64,000 nt of DNA from Lachnospiraceae bacterium (lineage in GTDB: Bacteria > Bacillota > Clostridia > Lachnospirales > Lachnospiraceae): NCBI GenBank assembly GCA_028689655.1, contig JAQVCT010000006.1, positions 1 through 64,000 on the forward strand. Reading direction: 5' to 3'. The position numbers were made by a program, and so were the translations under genes. Positions 9,197 through 17,728 of the stretch are shown in pieces. The notes beneath the pieces are model-generated. The model was not told the DNA's origin and did no database searches. It saw only the letters and a list, made by a program, of their open reading frames with translations. Every line of letters begins with the position of its first letter. Position 1 is the stretch's first letter.

Positions 9197-9901
9197 TTAT
9201 TCGTTTGCGATTAATTTAACAATCTCATATAGTTCAGAATCAGTGGTGACGGTATAGTCAGGGGTAACATCACTTTCGATGAGGTAGTTCCGACGATTAT
9301 ACCAGACAGTGCCAAAGAAAATTTTTTTGGGACCGATGATATCATTCAGGAAAGAATCACCAATATAATAGGTCTTCTCTCTATGATGACAAAGCTTTTC
9401 GGCAGCATAGGTAAAGATTCTGGGGTCAGGCTTTGCGTATCCTACGGAGCCGGATAGAAAGATATGTTCCTTTGGAATGAAGTCCGTAAGTCCCAGCGTG
9501 TTTACCTTTTTCATCTGGTGTTCGGCAGAACCATTGGAGATAATCGCTGTGATGATGTTATTTTCACGGCAGTAGCAAAGCATCTCCCGTACCACAGGAG
9601 ATAGATGAATATTTTGCTGGCACCGGAGGTACTCATCCTGGAAAAGCAGAGCTTCGGAATCAGTGGTGGAAACACCCATATCCCAAAGAGTCTTTCTGAT
9701 ACGGTAGATATACATTTCTTCCATGGAAATAGCACCGCTCTGACTTTCTTCAAAGCGTTCATCACTGTACTTTCGAAATGCAGTAAAATGCTCATTGGAG
9801 AGCGGGGGAATTCTATTGCTGTACACGATTGACATTGCCTCAAATAAAGGCTTTGCCAGATCAAATAAAGTATCATCCAAATCAAATATTAAAATAGCCA
9901 T
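9197..9901 (-). CDS. HAD-superfamily hydrolase (YjjG/phosphoglycolate phosphatase-like)
   Basis: A 234-residue haloacid-dehalogenase phosphatase. Motif I is DLDDTLFD at about 6-13, with the nucleophile and acid Asp residues. A helical C1 cap follows. Motif II Ser/Thr lies in AIISNGS, motif III Lys in GYAKPDPRIF, and motif IV Asp residues in YYIGDSFLNDIIG. The family dephosphorylates small phosphometabolites such as nucleotides or phosphoglycolate; the substrate cannot be named. It is monocistronic on the minus strand. Confidence 0.9.
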   Translation of the reverse strand: MAILIFDLDDTLFDLAKPLFEAMSIVYSNRIPPLSNEHFTAFRKYSDERFEESQSGAISMEEMYIYRIRKTLWDMGVSTTDSEALLFQDEYLRCQQNIHLSPVVREMLCYCRENNIITAIISNGSAEHQMKKVNTLGLTDFIPKEHIFLSGSVGYAKPDPRIFTYAAEKLCHHREKTYYIGDSFLNDIIGPKKIFFGTVWYNRRNYLIESDVTPDYTVTTDSELYEIVKLIANE

Positions 9902-10036
9902 GGTTCACCATTTACCCTTTCTGAAATTTATAGTACGATAAAAGAGGAAAAATTGCCAGTAAAATTCAAGGGAATGATAGGGAGAGATATCTTTTCCAAA
10001 AGAGATCGATGTGGATCGGAATGGAACAGACCATAG

Positions 10037-10065
10037 ATGACGCAGCCTATGAGAAATGGTATAAT
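10037..10065 (+). promoter_or_regulatory. Sigma-A-type promoter of the membrane ferredoxin gene
   Basis: ATGACG (10037-10042) and TATAAT (10060-10065) are separated by exactly 17 bases, and the start codon follows at 10107. The -35 keeps TGAC of TTGACA. A 29-codon frame from 10021 also spans this site and ends in an ATGA overlap with the downstream start; I regard it as chance. Confidence 0.5.
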
Positions 10066-10106
10066 ATGACCAGATTACAAAGTAATCTGTGTCAGGAGAT
10101 TACGAA

Positions 10107-10931
10107 ATGAAAAAATATGGTTTCACAATAGGGATTTGGTTTTTATTTGAGGCGATTGCGGTGACACTGTGGCTGGCGCTTGATAATGTATTCTATTTAT
10201 TCAATTTCTCTTACATAGGGACCTGTCTGGCGGTGGGTATTTTCCTGTATAGGAGAAAACTGCCTTATGCAAGACATATTGTGCAGTTTGCAGTGGGGCT
10301 GTATATGCTGTTGTACCTGGGTGTACTCTGTAATGAAAATATGCAGATAGAGGGTTTTTGGTACTACTTATTTCTGGGGGTATTCGAGGCTGCGGTGATT
10401 CATTACGCAGTGGCAAAGCTGTTTGGACCTTTATTCTTCGGACGGGGTTGGTGTGGATATGCCTGCTGGACAGCCATGATCCTGGATCTGTTACCCTATA
10501 AAGTGCCAAGGGAACCCCGGAAAAATATAGGGTGGATTCGTTATGTGGTATTCATAAGCTCGTTTCTTTTCGTGGGCGCACTATTTTTACTGCACGTTGC
10601 TCATCTGGAAAAGATCATGTTCTGGAGTTTTATCATTGGAAATGTGCTCTATTATATAGTAGGGATCAGTCTTGCATTTCTTTTCAGGGACAATCGGGCA
10701 TTTTGTAAATATATCTGTCCTATTACCGTTTTTCTAAAGTCGGCAAGCTGTTTTTCATTAATGCGTATAAAAGTAGACAAGGACAAGTGTGTATCCTGTG
10801 GAAAATGTAAGCAGATTTGCCCCATGAATGTGGATATCACAGATAATTCCAGAAAGAGAGAAAATGGCACGGAATGTATCCTATGTTTTGAGTGTATCGA
10901 AGAATGTCCCAGGAGGGCACTTCATTTATAA
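10107..10931 (+). CDS. Membrane protein with NapH/YccM-like core and 2x[4Fe-4S] ferredoxin domain
   Basis: A 274-residue protein with about six membrane helices. A cysteine-bearing loop GWCGYACW and a CKYICP motif are typical of the NapH/NosR/YccM electron-transfer family. The C-terminal ferredoxin domain has two cysteine sets, CVSCGKCKQICP and CILCFECIEECP, which bind two [4Fe-4S] clusters. It probably passes electrons across or along the membrane; the partner is not in the window. CAGGAG nine bases upstream supports this ATG over an earlier in-frame GTG at 10089. Confidence 0.88.
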   Translation: MKKYGFTIGIWFLFEAIAVTLWLALDNVFYLFNFSYIGTCLAVGIFLYRRKLPYARHIVQFAVGLYMLLYLGVLCNENMQIEGFWYYLFLGVFEAAVIHYAVAKLFGPLFFGRGWCGYACWTAMILDLLPYKVPREPRKNIGWIRYVVFISSFLFVGALFLLHVAHLEKIMFWSFIIGNVLYYIVGISLAFLFRDNRAFCKYICPITVFLKSASCFSLMRIKVDKDKCVSCGKCKQICPMNVDITDNSRKRENGTECILCFECIEECPRRALHL

Positions 10932-11047
10932 GAGGAATCATAAAAATTACCGTTTTCTTAATTTTTTCACCATCTCCATCCCGTTACATAGGATAATATA
11001 ACAGATAAAGTGGAATATTATGCATTCAAGGTGCATAAGGTGATAGG

Positions 11048-11839
11048 ATGGTTACCTGGTTCATGGGGATAGACCCTGTTCTACAGGGGTTCATAGCGAC
11101 AATGTTCACATATGGAGTGACAGCTCTGGGAGCTGCGGTAGTACTGGCATGTAAGAAAGTAAATCAAAAGTTTCTGGATGTAATGATGGGATTTTCAGGG
11201 GGCGTCATGATCGCAGCCTCCTACTGGTCTTTACTGGAGCCAGCGTTAAGCCTGGCGGAAGAACTGAAGAAAAATGCGGTGCTCACCGTGGGAATGGGAT
11301 TTCTAATGGGCGGGCTGTTCATTATCTTATCAGACATATTCTTAGGTAGACAGGAGCATGCACTTCTTCGTGAGGATGCATGGAGGCGTTGCGTCTTGCT
11401 GACCACAGCGGTTACACTTCATAATATTCCAGAGGGTCTGGCAGTAGGTGTGGCATTTGGCTGTGCTGCTATTCAGGGAGGAAATGATTACCTCATGGGT
11501 GCGGTGATGCTGGCAATAGGCATCGGACTACAGAATTTCCCGGAGGGAACCTGTATCGCCATGCCTCTTAGAAGAGAAGGGGTTAGCCGATATAAGAGTT
11601 TTTTCATAGGTCAGCTCTCGGGAATTGTGGAACCCATCGCCGGGGTATGCGGTGTATTATTTGCATTGAAGGTGCAAAGTGCATTGCCAATGGCACTATC
11701 TTTTTCTGCTGGGGCGATGATTTCCGTAGTGGCACTGGAGCTGATACCGGAATCTTTTCATGATAATAAGCATCTGGCAGCAGTGGGGCTGTTAATCGGA
11801 TTTATCATGATGATGGTGCTGGATGTACTGCTGGGTTAG
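11048..11839 (+). CDS. ZIP-family metal (zinc) transporter
   Basis: This integral membrane protein of 263 residues has about eight helices. The diagnostic metal-path motifs are HNIPEGLAVGVAFG (TM4, about 125-138) and GLQNFPEGTCIAMPLR (TM5, about 160-175). Bacterial ZupT/GufA-type ZIP proteins import Zn(II) and other divalent cations. In TM5 the usual His of HN-PEG is Gln (LQNFPEG), a variation seen in GufA-like members. It is preceded by a 116-base gap and appears to be its own unit. Confidence 0.9.
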   Translation: MVTWFMGIDPVLQGFIATMFTYGVTALGAAVVLACKKVNQKFLDVMMGFSGGVMIAASYWSLLEPALSLAEELKKNAVLTVGMGFLMGGLFIILSDIFLGRQEHALLREDAWRRCVLLTTAVTLHNIPEGLAVGVAFGCAAIQGGNDYLMGAVMLAIGIGLQNFPEGTCIAMPLRREGVSRYKSFFIGQLSGIVEPIAGVCGVLFALKVQSALPMALSFSAGAMISVVALELIPESFHDNKHLAAVGLLIGFIMMMVLDVLLG

Positions 11840-11848
11840 GGATGATGG

Positions 11849-11890
11849 CGTCAGCCCATCTGTGGAAGATAAATGCTGCATGGGCTGATG
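11849..11890 (+). repeat. Structured leader element, short copy (upstream of an acetyltransferase)
   Basis: CGTCAGCCCAT and ATGGGCTGATG form an 11-bp stem (one G-U) around a 20-base loop. The same arms recur at 18277-18379, where the interior is longer. In both places the element ends 22-23 bases before the start codon of a GNAT acetyltransferase gene. It may also act as the end of the ZIP transcript. Confidence 0.6.
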
Positions 11891-11912
11891 TTTGATTGGC
11901 GAGGAGGAAGCT

Positions 11913-12686
11913 ATGGTTTGTGAGATACAGAATGGGAAATCAGTGGAGTCATTATTTGGAAATTGGCAGGAATCTCTGATTTGGTCTTGTCTGGATGGTA
12001 CTATGGGACATTTATACGCAGACACAGAGGACGAGCCTGCATCGGTCATGGCAATATTAGGAGATTTCTGCTTTTTTGCTGGAAAACCCAAGGAGGAACT
12101 TCTATTATACAAGCCGGAATGGTGTCAGCAGGATTTCATCATTATGGTGCCTCAGACGGGAGAATGGGCAGACCTCATAGAAAAAGTGTATAAAGAAAAG
12201 GCAAAAAAAGTAAAGCGATATGCCACGAAAAAAGAGGAAGATATATTTGACAGGGAAAAACTGAGGCAGATCGTCAGCGGGATAGAAGAGCCATTTACAT
12301 TAAAGAAAATAGATGCCCGGTTATTCAAAGCCTGCAGGGCGGCACATTGGAGTGCGGATCTGGTATCCCAATATGCAGACTATGACATGTATCAGAGGCT
12401 GGGAATCGGTGTGATGATCGTAAAGGATGGAGAAATCGTGGCTGGAGCCTCATCCTATTCCAGATACGGCAAGGGCATCGAGATTGAGATTGATACAGAG
12501 GAATCCTATCGGAGAAGAGGACTTGCATCTATCTGCGGAGCAGAGCTCATATTAGAGTGTCTGGACAGAGGATTATATCCCAGTTGGGATGCTCAGAATA
12601 AGGGTTCCCTGGATTTGGCAGAAAAGTTGGGATATCACTTTGCTCATACTTATCAAGCCTATGAGATCTGGGGATATAAGAAATAG
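11913..12686 (+). CDS. GNAT-family acetyltransferase (GNAT_acetyltran type)
   Basis: The 257-residue product has a divergent N-terminal half and a C-terminal GNAT core. The acetyl-CoA-binding loop is YRRRGLASICGAELI, near residue 205. A following strand holds YPSWDAQNKGSLDLAEKLGY, the usual pattern for the DUF-type GNAT_acetyltran family in Firmicutes. GAGGAGG six bases upstream supports this ATG rather than an upstream TTG. The acceptor substrate is unknown. The structured leader at 11849-11890 ends just before the ribosome site, so translation may respond to that fold (inference). Confidence 0.85.
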   Translation: MVCEIQNGKSVESLFGNWQESLIWSCLDGTMGHLYADTEDEPASVMAILGDFCFFAGKPKEELLLYKPEWCQQDFIIMVPQTGEWADLIEKVYKEKAKKVKRYATKKEEDIFDREKLRQIVSGIEEPFTLKKIDARLFKACRAAHWSADLVSQYADYDMYQRLGIGVMIVKDGEIVAGASSYSRYGKGIEIEIDTEESYRRRGLASICGAELILECLDRGLYPSWDAQNKGSLDLAEKLGYHFAHTYQAYEIWGYKK

Positions 12687-12701
12687 AAAGGGGATTATGG
12701 T

Positions 12702-13097
12702 ATGGCAATTGCAACGATAACAGCAGCATTCACATGTGATCTGGAGAAGGTATGGGAGACTGTGACGTCTCTGGAAAATTATGCATGGAGAAGTGACCTT
12801 AGCAGGATCGAGATTCTAAATAACAGACAGTTCGTGGAATACACCAAAGATGGATATGCAACAAATTTTACAATCACGGTGGAGGAACCTTGTAAGCGAT
12901 GGGAATTTGACATGGAAAACAGTAATATGAAAGGGCACTGGACGGGAATATTTACAGAAGAAAATGACAAAACTGTCATAAAATTCACAGAAGATGTGAC
13001 CGCAAAGAAACTGTTCATGAAGCCCTTTGTAAAATCATATCTGGAAAAACAGCAGAGGGAATATGTGGCAGATTTGCGAAAAGTCTTGACCTTATAG
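12702..13097 (+). CDS. SRPBCC-family ligand-binding protein (polyketide cyclase-like)
   Basis: This 131-residue protein has the START/Bet v1-like signature: an N-terminal strand ATITAAFTCDLEKVWETVTSLENYAWRSD, then alternating strands, then a long C-terminal helix. Members bind hydrophobic ligands or act as cyclases; the ligand is unknown. It starts 15 bases after the acetyltransferase gene and is probably co-transcribed with it. Confidence 0.8.
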   Translation: MAIATITAAFTCDLEKVWETVTSLENYAWRSDLSRIEILNNRQFVEYTKDGYATNFTITVEEPCKRWEFDMENSNMKGHWTGIFTEENDKTVIKFTEDVTAKKLFMKPFVKSYLEKQQREYVADLRKVLTL

Positions 13098-13186
13098 TTA
13101 GTATATCCTTTATGATATGGCTATGAAATATGTGACCTGCCATTGTACTTCATATGGGGTCAACAATCACAATAAGGAGAGAGACC

Positions 13187-13987
13187 ATGAATATAAAGGA
13201 AATAGAGGAGCTGACAGGAGTTTCCAAACAGAATATTCGATTTTATGAGAAAAAGAATCTGCTGCACCCGGAGCGGAATAAGGAGAATGGTTATCGCATC
13301 TATACTCAGACAGATGTCTATAAATTGAAGGAAATTCTGCTTTACCGGAAGCTGGGACTGACCATTGAGGACATCGCCAGTATTCAACAGGGAAATATCT
13401 CTGTGGAAGAATGCATGAGCCACTACTATCATATGGCATCCCTCCAGGTGAATCGTCTTCGACAGCAGTTGGTGATTTATGAGAATATTCAGAAGGATCT
13501 GGTCAATGGGCAAGCCCTAGATATTGAGAAATATACGGACAAGATCCAGGCCATGGAGAGGAAAGGAATCACCTTTTTCGATGTCATGTCAGACTATCTG
13601 AAAAAGGCCAAAGATAATATCTATCAGTATACCATGCCGAGACATGCCATGTGGTTTGAACCGGAGAAACCTATTTTAAATAAAAATGATTTTGTGGATG
13701 AGCTGATTCTATTTGCCCAAAGGGAAAAAAAGAATTTGAACATTCTGCATATAGGGATGGAACCTATCATGGAGATCGAAGGGAAGACATATCTTGCCAT
13801 GCTGGAATCACCCCATAGAATTAATTTGCCAAAAGTGCTATGGTTATTTCAGGCATTTTTTAATACTTATCAATATACGTTCGGCTTTAAGTTTGTGTAT
13901 CTGTATGAAGTATCATTTTTAAATAGTGACGATAATCAGCCGTTGAGCAATAGCGAGAGGGCAATACACATGAAGGAGGTAAATTAG
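13187..13987 (+). CDS. MerR-family transcriptional regulator
   Basis: The 266-residue product begins with a MerR winged helix-turn-helix: IKEIEELTGVSKQNIRFYEK at about 3-22, followed by NGYRIYTQTDVYKLKEI. A dimerising coiled coil follows, then a C-terminal region of about 150 residues of no type I recognise. I chose the ATG with AAGGAGAG 7 bases upstream; an ATG at 13154 has no ribosome site. The next gene starts at the base after this stop, so the two form an operon. Confidence 0.88.
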   Translation: MNIKEIEELTGVSKQNIRFYEKKNLLHPERNKENGYRIYTQTDVYKLKEILLYRKLGLTIEDIASIQQGNISVEECMSHYYHMASLQVNRLRQQLVIYENIQKDLVNGQALDIEKYTDKIQAMERKGITFFDVMSDYLKKAKDNIYQYTMPRHAMWFEPEKPILNKNDFVDELILFAQREKKNLNILHIGMEPIMEIEGKTYLAMLESPHRINLPKVLWLFQAFFNTYQYTFGFKFVYLYEVSFLNSDDNQPLSNSERAIHMKEVN

Positions 13988-14221
13988 ATGCTGCGTATGT
14001 TTCGGAAATCATTTTCAGTTCCCTATGAGAACAGTTCAGAATATCCCACAGTGGTCATGGCGATGGATGCCATCACCAAATATTGTGAGGAAAATGGGGA
14101 ATCCTGCATGTTCATCAGTGATGATGAGGTAGAGATCAGCGGGAAAAGGTATGAGATACTGCGAGGCCTGCAATGTGGCGGCAGAGGCAATTATGGAATA
14201 AAATGTCTGGAAAAACAGTAG
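13988..14221 (+). CDS. Small protein of unknown function (DUF4318-like)
   Basis: A 77-residue protein with a strong AGGAGG site ahead of the ATG. Composition suggests an alpha/beta fold: a helix with MDAITKYCEENGESC, then two strands FISDDEVEISGKRYEI, then a Gly-rich tail with two cysteines. It resembles the small DUF4318 proteins found beside MerR regulators in Clostridia, recalled by pattern only. The tight coupling to the MerR gene suggests a co-regulator or the regulator's output. Confidence 0.65.
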   Translation: MLRMFRKSFSVPYENSSEYPTVVMAMDAITKYCEENGESCMFISDDEVEISGKRYEILRGLQCGGRGNYGIKCLEKQ

Positions 14222-14243
14222 AGAAAGCAGTAGGAGAAAAATT

Positions 14244-14714
14244 ATGTTTCGTGAGATGAGAAGATTAAAACAGCAAATATCAGAGCAGGAATGTGTGGAA
14301 ATATTACAGAATGAGCCAAGAGGGGTTATGGCGGTATACGGAGAGGATGGTTATCCGTACGCGTTTCCCATGAACCACATCTATCTGGATGGAAAACTGT
14401 ATTTTCACGGTGCGAAAGAAGGACACAAGCTGGATGCCCTTGCCATGAATGACAAAGTATCCTTTACGGTAATGGATCAGGGATTTCGTAAAGATGGAGA
14501 ATGGGCATTAAATATCAAAAGCGTTATTCTGTTTGGAAGGGTGAGAAAGATTGAGGATATGGCAGAAACAGAAGAGCTTGTCCGCAAGCTTGCATTAAAA
14601 TACTACCCAACGCCGGAATCCGTGGAAGAGGGAATCCGTAAATCAATCACTCGGGTACAGATGCTGGAACTGACCATTGACCATATGACTGGAAAGCTCG
14701 TCAACGAATCATAA
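14244..14714 (+). CDS. Pyridoxamine 5'-phosphate oxidase-like flavin-binding split-barrel protein
   Basis: This 156-residue split barrel is of the NimA/PNPOx-like type: RGVMAVYGEDGYPYAFPMNHIYLDGKLYFHGAKEGHK covers the first strands and the FMN-contact region at about 27-63. Related proteins bind FMN or haem and reduce small molecules such as nitroimidazoles; the reaction here is not determined. It lies in a run of closely spaced plus-strand genes. Confidence 0.85.
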   Translation: MFREMRRLKQQISEQECVEILQNEPRGVMAVYGEDGYPYAFPMNHIYLDGKLYFHGAKEGHKLDALAMNDKVSFTVMDQGFRKDGEWALNIKSVILFGRVRKIEDMAETEELVRKLALKYYPTPESVEEGIRKSITRVQMLELTIDHMTGKLVNES

Positions 14715-14736
14715 GATGAGGGAAAGGAACAGAATC

Positions 14737-15372
14737 ATGTTGTTAGATAAGGACATCAGAGAACCTTTATTTGACTTCCTGGAAGAACAATATGGGAAAA
14801 CCCGAATACTGGAAGAAAAACAAATAGGAAAATCAAGAGCCGATGTGGTAATGATCACACCGGAGGCACTCTACGGAATAGAGATCAAAAGTGATGCGGA
14901 TACCTACACACGGTTGAGCAGACAGATCAAGGATTATAATAATTATTATGATTATAATTATGTGGTAGTGGGCAGCAGCCATGCCATGCACATTGAGGAG
15001 CATGTACCGGAATGGTGGGGTATTATCACCGTGGATGAGGTGGAGGTAAAGCCCGATTTCTACATGGTAAGGAAACCTCTGGAGAATCCCAAAGTAGAAT
15101 TGAAAAAGCAACTGAGTCTTCTATGGAGACCGGAGCTGGTACATATGCAGGAACTGAATGAAATGCCAAAATATAAGGCGGAGAGCAAACTTTTTGTCAT
15201 AGAAAAGATATTACTAAAAATACCGGAGGACAGGATCAAGCTTCAGCTTTGTGAGGAACTTTTTCAGCGTGATTATGACACCATTGCAGAGATCATCAAC
15301 CAGTATCGCATGGAAAATGGACAGAAACCACGCAGAAGAAAGAAGCGGAGAAAACGAAAGACCATTTGCTGA
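14737..15372 (+). CDS. sce7726-like PD-(D/E)XK nuclease-fold protein
   Basis: The 211-residue product has a restriction-endonuclease-like core: EEKQIGKSRADVVMITPEALYGIEIKSDADT, where D of RADVV and ExK of GIEIKSD fit the PD-(D/E)XK metal site. A strand-helix unit YVVVGSSHAMHIEEHVPEWWGII follows, as in sce7726 proteins of mobile and defence contexts. The C-terminus is a strongly basic tail (RRRKKRRKRK) suited to nucleic-acid contact. I prefer the second ATG, with GAAAGGA upstream; 14716 is possible. The cellular role is unknown. Confidence 0.75.
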   Translation: MLLDKDIREPLFDFLEEQYGKTRILEEKQIGKSRADVVMITPEALYGIEIKSDADTYTRLSRQIKDYNNYYDYNYVVVGSSHAMHIEEHVPEWWGIITVDEVEVKPDFYMVRKPLENPKVELKKQLSLLWRPELVHMQELNEMPKYKAESKLFVIEKILLKIPEDRIKLQLCEELFQRDYDTIAEIINQYRMENGQKPRRRKKRRKRKTIC

Positions 15373-15476
15373 ATGTATGTGAAGTGGCGATTCACTTTAA
15401 AGAGAAGACCATAATGGCAATGAAAACGGAAAAAGTAGAAATATTGCAAGGAAAGACAAATTAAAATAAGGGGACA

Positions 15477-16328
15477 ATGATGCTGAAACCAGGAGATAAA
15501 ATAGGGATTGTATGTTGCTCCAATGGTCAAAAAATGGAACAACAGGAAAAGATAGAGTTGCTACAAAGTAAGTTGGAATCCATGGGACTGGTTCCCGTAT
15601 ACAGTGATTACATCTATGAAAAAGAAAATGTTTTCAGTGGATCAGCAGAAGAACGGGCGGAAGCCCTCATGAAGTTCTATGAGAGTGAAGAGATCAAGGG
15701 AATCTTTGACCTATCCGGAGGTGACATCGCCAATGGAGTGTTGCCTTATCTGGATTTTCAGCAGATTGCCAGGAACGAAAAACTCTTTTGGGGTTACAGT
15801 GACCTTACCACGATTATAAATGCCATCTACAGGAAAACGGGAAAGCCATCGGTTCTGTATCAGATACGGAATATGCTCTATGACCATGGCAGGCAGCAGA
15901 CCGAGAATTTTCGGAATACAGTTTTGGAGAACAAGAAAGATCTGTTTGATTTTTCCTATGAATTTATCCAGCAGAAATCCATGAACGGTGTTGTGATCGG
16001 TGGAAATATAAGATGCTTTCTGAAGCTGGCAGGGACGGAATATATGCCGGATTTTCAAGATAAGATATTGCTGCTGGAGAGCCTCGGTGGCACAGTACCA
16101 CAGATGGAAACATACTTATGTCAACTAAAACAACTGGGAGCCTTTGAAAAAATAGCGGGGATTCTACTGGGAACCTTTACCCAGATGGAGGCAGAAGCAT
16201 GCACGCCGTCCATGGTCCAGTTGGTAAAGACATATGTGACAGAGGATATGCCACTTGCCAGAACCCGGGAAATCGGCCATGGGACAGATGCAAAGGGAAT
16301 AATCATGGGTCAGGAACTAATATTGTAG
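15477..16328 (+). CDS. S66-family serine peptidase (LD-carboxypeptidase/MccF-like)
   Basis: A 283-residue cytosolic peptidase. The nucleophile Ser108 is in the elbow FWGYSDLT. Glu (LLLESLGG) and His (EIGHGTDAKG) complete the Ser-Glu-His triad typical of S66. Family members trim L,D-peptide bonds in recycled murein tetrapeptides (LdcA) or cleave microcin C-like peptides (MccF). The sequence alone does not separate the two roles. Two adjacent ATGs (15477 and 15480) both fit the upstream AAGGGG. Confidence 0.85.
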   Translation: MMLKPGDKIGIVCCSNGQKMEQQEKIELLQSKLESMGLVPVYSDYIYEKENVFSGSAEERAEALMKFYESEEIKGIFDLSGGDIANGVLPYLDFQQIARNEKLFWGYSDLTTIINAIYRKTGKPSVLYQIRNMLYDHGRQQTENFRNTVLENKKDLFDFSYEFIQQKSMNGVVIGGNIRCFLKLAGTEYMPDFQDKILLLESLGGTVPQMETYLCQLKQLGAFEKIAGILLGTFTQMEAEACTPSMVQLVKTYVTEDMPLARTREIGHGTDAKGIIMGQELIL

Positions 16329-16410
16329 GAATTTTCTATGGAAAAGCGATAGGCAGAGAGCAGCCTGAGTGTTCAGATTGCCAATTATCTTGGAAGGAAG
16401 AGGGAAAAAG

Positions 16411-16938
16411 ATGGAAACAGAGAGACTAATACTTCGTCCATGGACGGAGGAGGATGCAGAATCCTTATATGAATATGCAATAGATCCGGAAGTAGGACCA
16501 ATCGCAGGCTGGCCGGTTCACACCAGCGTGGAAAATAGCCGTGAGATTATCCGGGATGTGCTGGCAGTCCCGGGGACCTATGCCGTATGTTTGAAGTCAG
16601 ATAACCGTGCCATAGGCAGTGTGGGACTTCTCATCGGGGAGCGGAGCAATATGGAGATTCCTTCCGATGAAGCGGAGATCGGTTACTGGATCGGGAAATC
16701 GTTCTGGGGCCAGGGACTCATCCCAGAGGCAGTGAGGGTTCTCATGAGATATGCCTTTGAGACATTGGGCATGAAAAAGCTATGGTGCGGTTATTTTGAT
16801 GGGAACGTGAAATCAAAAAGAGTACAGGAAAAATGCGGATTTATCTATCATCACACCAATAAAGACAAACTTTGGCCACTGATGGGAGATATTCGGACAG
16901 AGCATATTACCTGTATTACACCTGAGGAATTTCAGTAA
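16411..16938 (+). CDS. GNAT acetyltransferase (RimJ/RimL-like)
   Basis: The 175-residue product starts METERLILRPWTEEDAESLY, the standard opening of RimJ/RimL-type N-acetyltransferases. The acetyl-CoA loop is near IGYWIGKSFWGQGLIPEAVR, and the later motif is GNVKSKRVQEKCGF. The family acetylates ribosomal protein N-termini or small amines. An upstream frame of 14 codons lacks a good start; GGAAGAGGG precedes this ATG. Confidence 0.88.
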   Translation: METERLILRPWTEEDAESLYEYAIDPEVGPIAGWPVHTSVENSREIIRDVLAVPGTYAVCLKSDNRAIGSVGLLIGERSNMEIPSDEAEIGYWIGKSFWGQGLIPEAVRVLMRYAFETLGMKKLWCGYFDGNVKSKRVQEKCGFIYHHTNKDKLWPLMGDIRTEHITCITPEEFQ

Positions 16939-17064
16939 AATAATGGAAAAATAAAATGTTGGAATTTTGATATAATCCATAAAACTGACTTAGATGAGAA
17001 CAAAATTAACAAATATTTCGTGGAGAATTTCAAATGAGAATGTAATTATGAAAGAGGAGTAGAA

Positions 17065-17694
17065 GTGATTATGATGAACCGTGAGGATATGCTGGAGCTC
17101 ACCAGGAGAATGACAACGGACAGGACATCTTTTACGAGAGTTGCAGGATGCTATCTGGATGGGGAAGGCTTTGTAGATGGCACCTTTAATACGAATTTTC
17201 TGAAACTTCCCTTGAAGGAACGACAGAAACAGTTACTGCTTGCCAGGGAAATTCCCTTTGCACCCACCAATGAAAATCTAAAAGAATATGTATTTCCGGA
17301 AACAGCTAAAGGAAAAGAAAGCCTATGGCAGTTATTACAGGCGATGAAGTCCTGTGGTCTGAAAAATGATGCATTGCTGGACACCTTTTATGACCTGGTG
17401 GCAGAAAAGTATCAGACAGATCACGAGTATGCTATCTATGTCTACCATGACTGTTATGATGTACCCATGAAGGCGGCTGACAAGGAGCGTCTCGGCGAAT
17501 CGGAGGAGGTCTATACCTATCTGATCTGCACCATCTGCCCTTTGAGTGGGGAATACGAACCAGGGAAACCGGAATGTGGATTTCTGTTTCCCTCTTTTCG
17601 TGACAGGAGCAGTGACGATGGCAGAGTAGCCATCTTCGATCGGGATACAAGCCATCCTCATGAGGAGATCAGGGAACTTCTCATGTCAAAGTAA
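17065..17694 (+). CDS. DUF4317-like protein of unknown function, short form
   Basis: The 209-residue product shows the opening pattern of DUF4317 proteins (EDMLELTRRMTTDRTSFTRVAGCYLDGEGF, an 'rrr-pd-s-i-r--GCYv' layout), as I recall the family. The usual members are near 400 residues, so this is about half length. The start is ambiguous: the GTG here has GAGGAG at good spacing, while ATGs at 17071 and 17074 are further from it. No catalytic motif is visible. Confidence 0.65.
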   Translation: MIMMNREDMLELTRRMTTDRTSFTRVAGCYLDGEGFVDGTFNTNFLKLPLKERQKQLLLAREIPFAPTNENLKEYVFPETAKGKESLWQLLQAMKSCGLKNDALLDTFYDLVAEKYQTDHEYAIYVYHDCYDVPMKAADKERLGESEEVYTYLICTICPLSGEYEPGKPECGFLFPSFRDRSSDDGRVAIFDRDTSHPHEEIRELLMSK

Positions 17695-17728
17695 AGATAA
17701 TAGGTTCCAATAATGGAGGTGATTTTCA

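Noticed and set aside
9511..9885. Second minus-strand frame inside the HAD phosphatase gene
   Set aside because: It lies out of frame within a well-supported enzyme and encodes no recognisable domain.
10021..10110. 29-codon frame ending in an ATGA overlap with the membrane ferredoxin start
   Set aside because: It has no ribosome site, contains the likely promoter of the next gene and resembles no protein; overlap is probably chance.
14930..14965. Short TTAT/AATTATTATGATTATAATTATG microsatellite-like run
   Set aside because: It encodes Tyr/Asn/Asp residues within the nuclease-fold protein in frame; no sign of a separate element.
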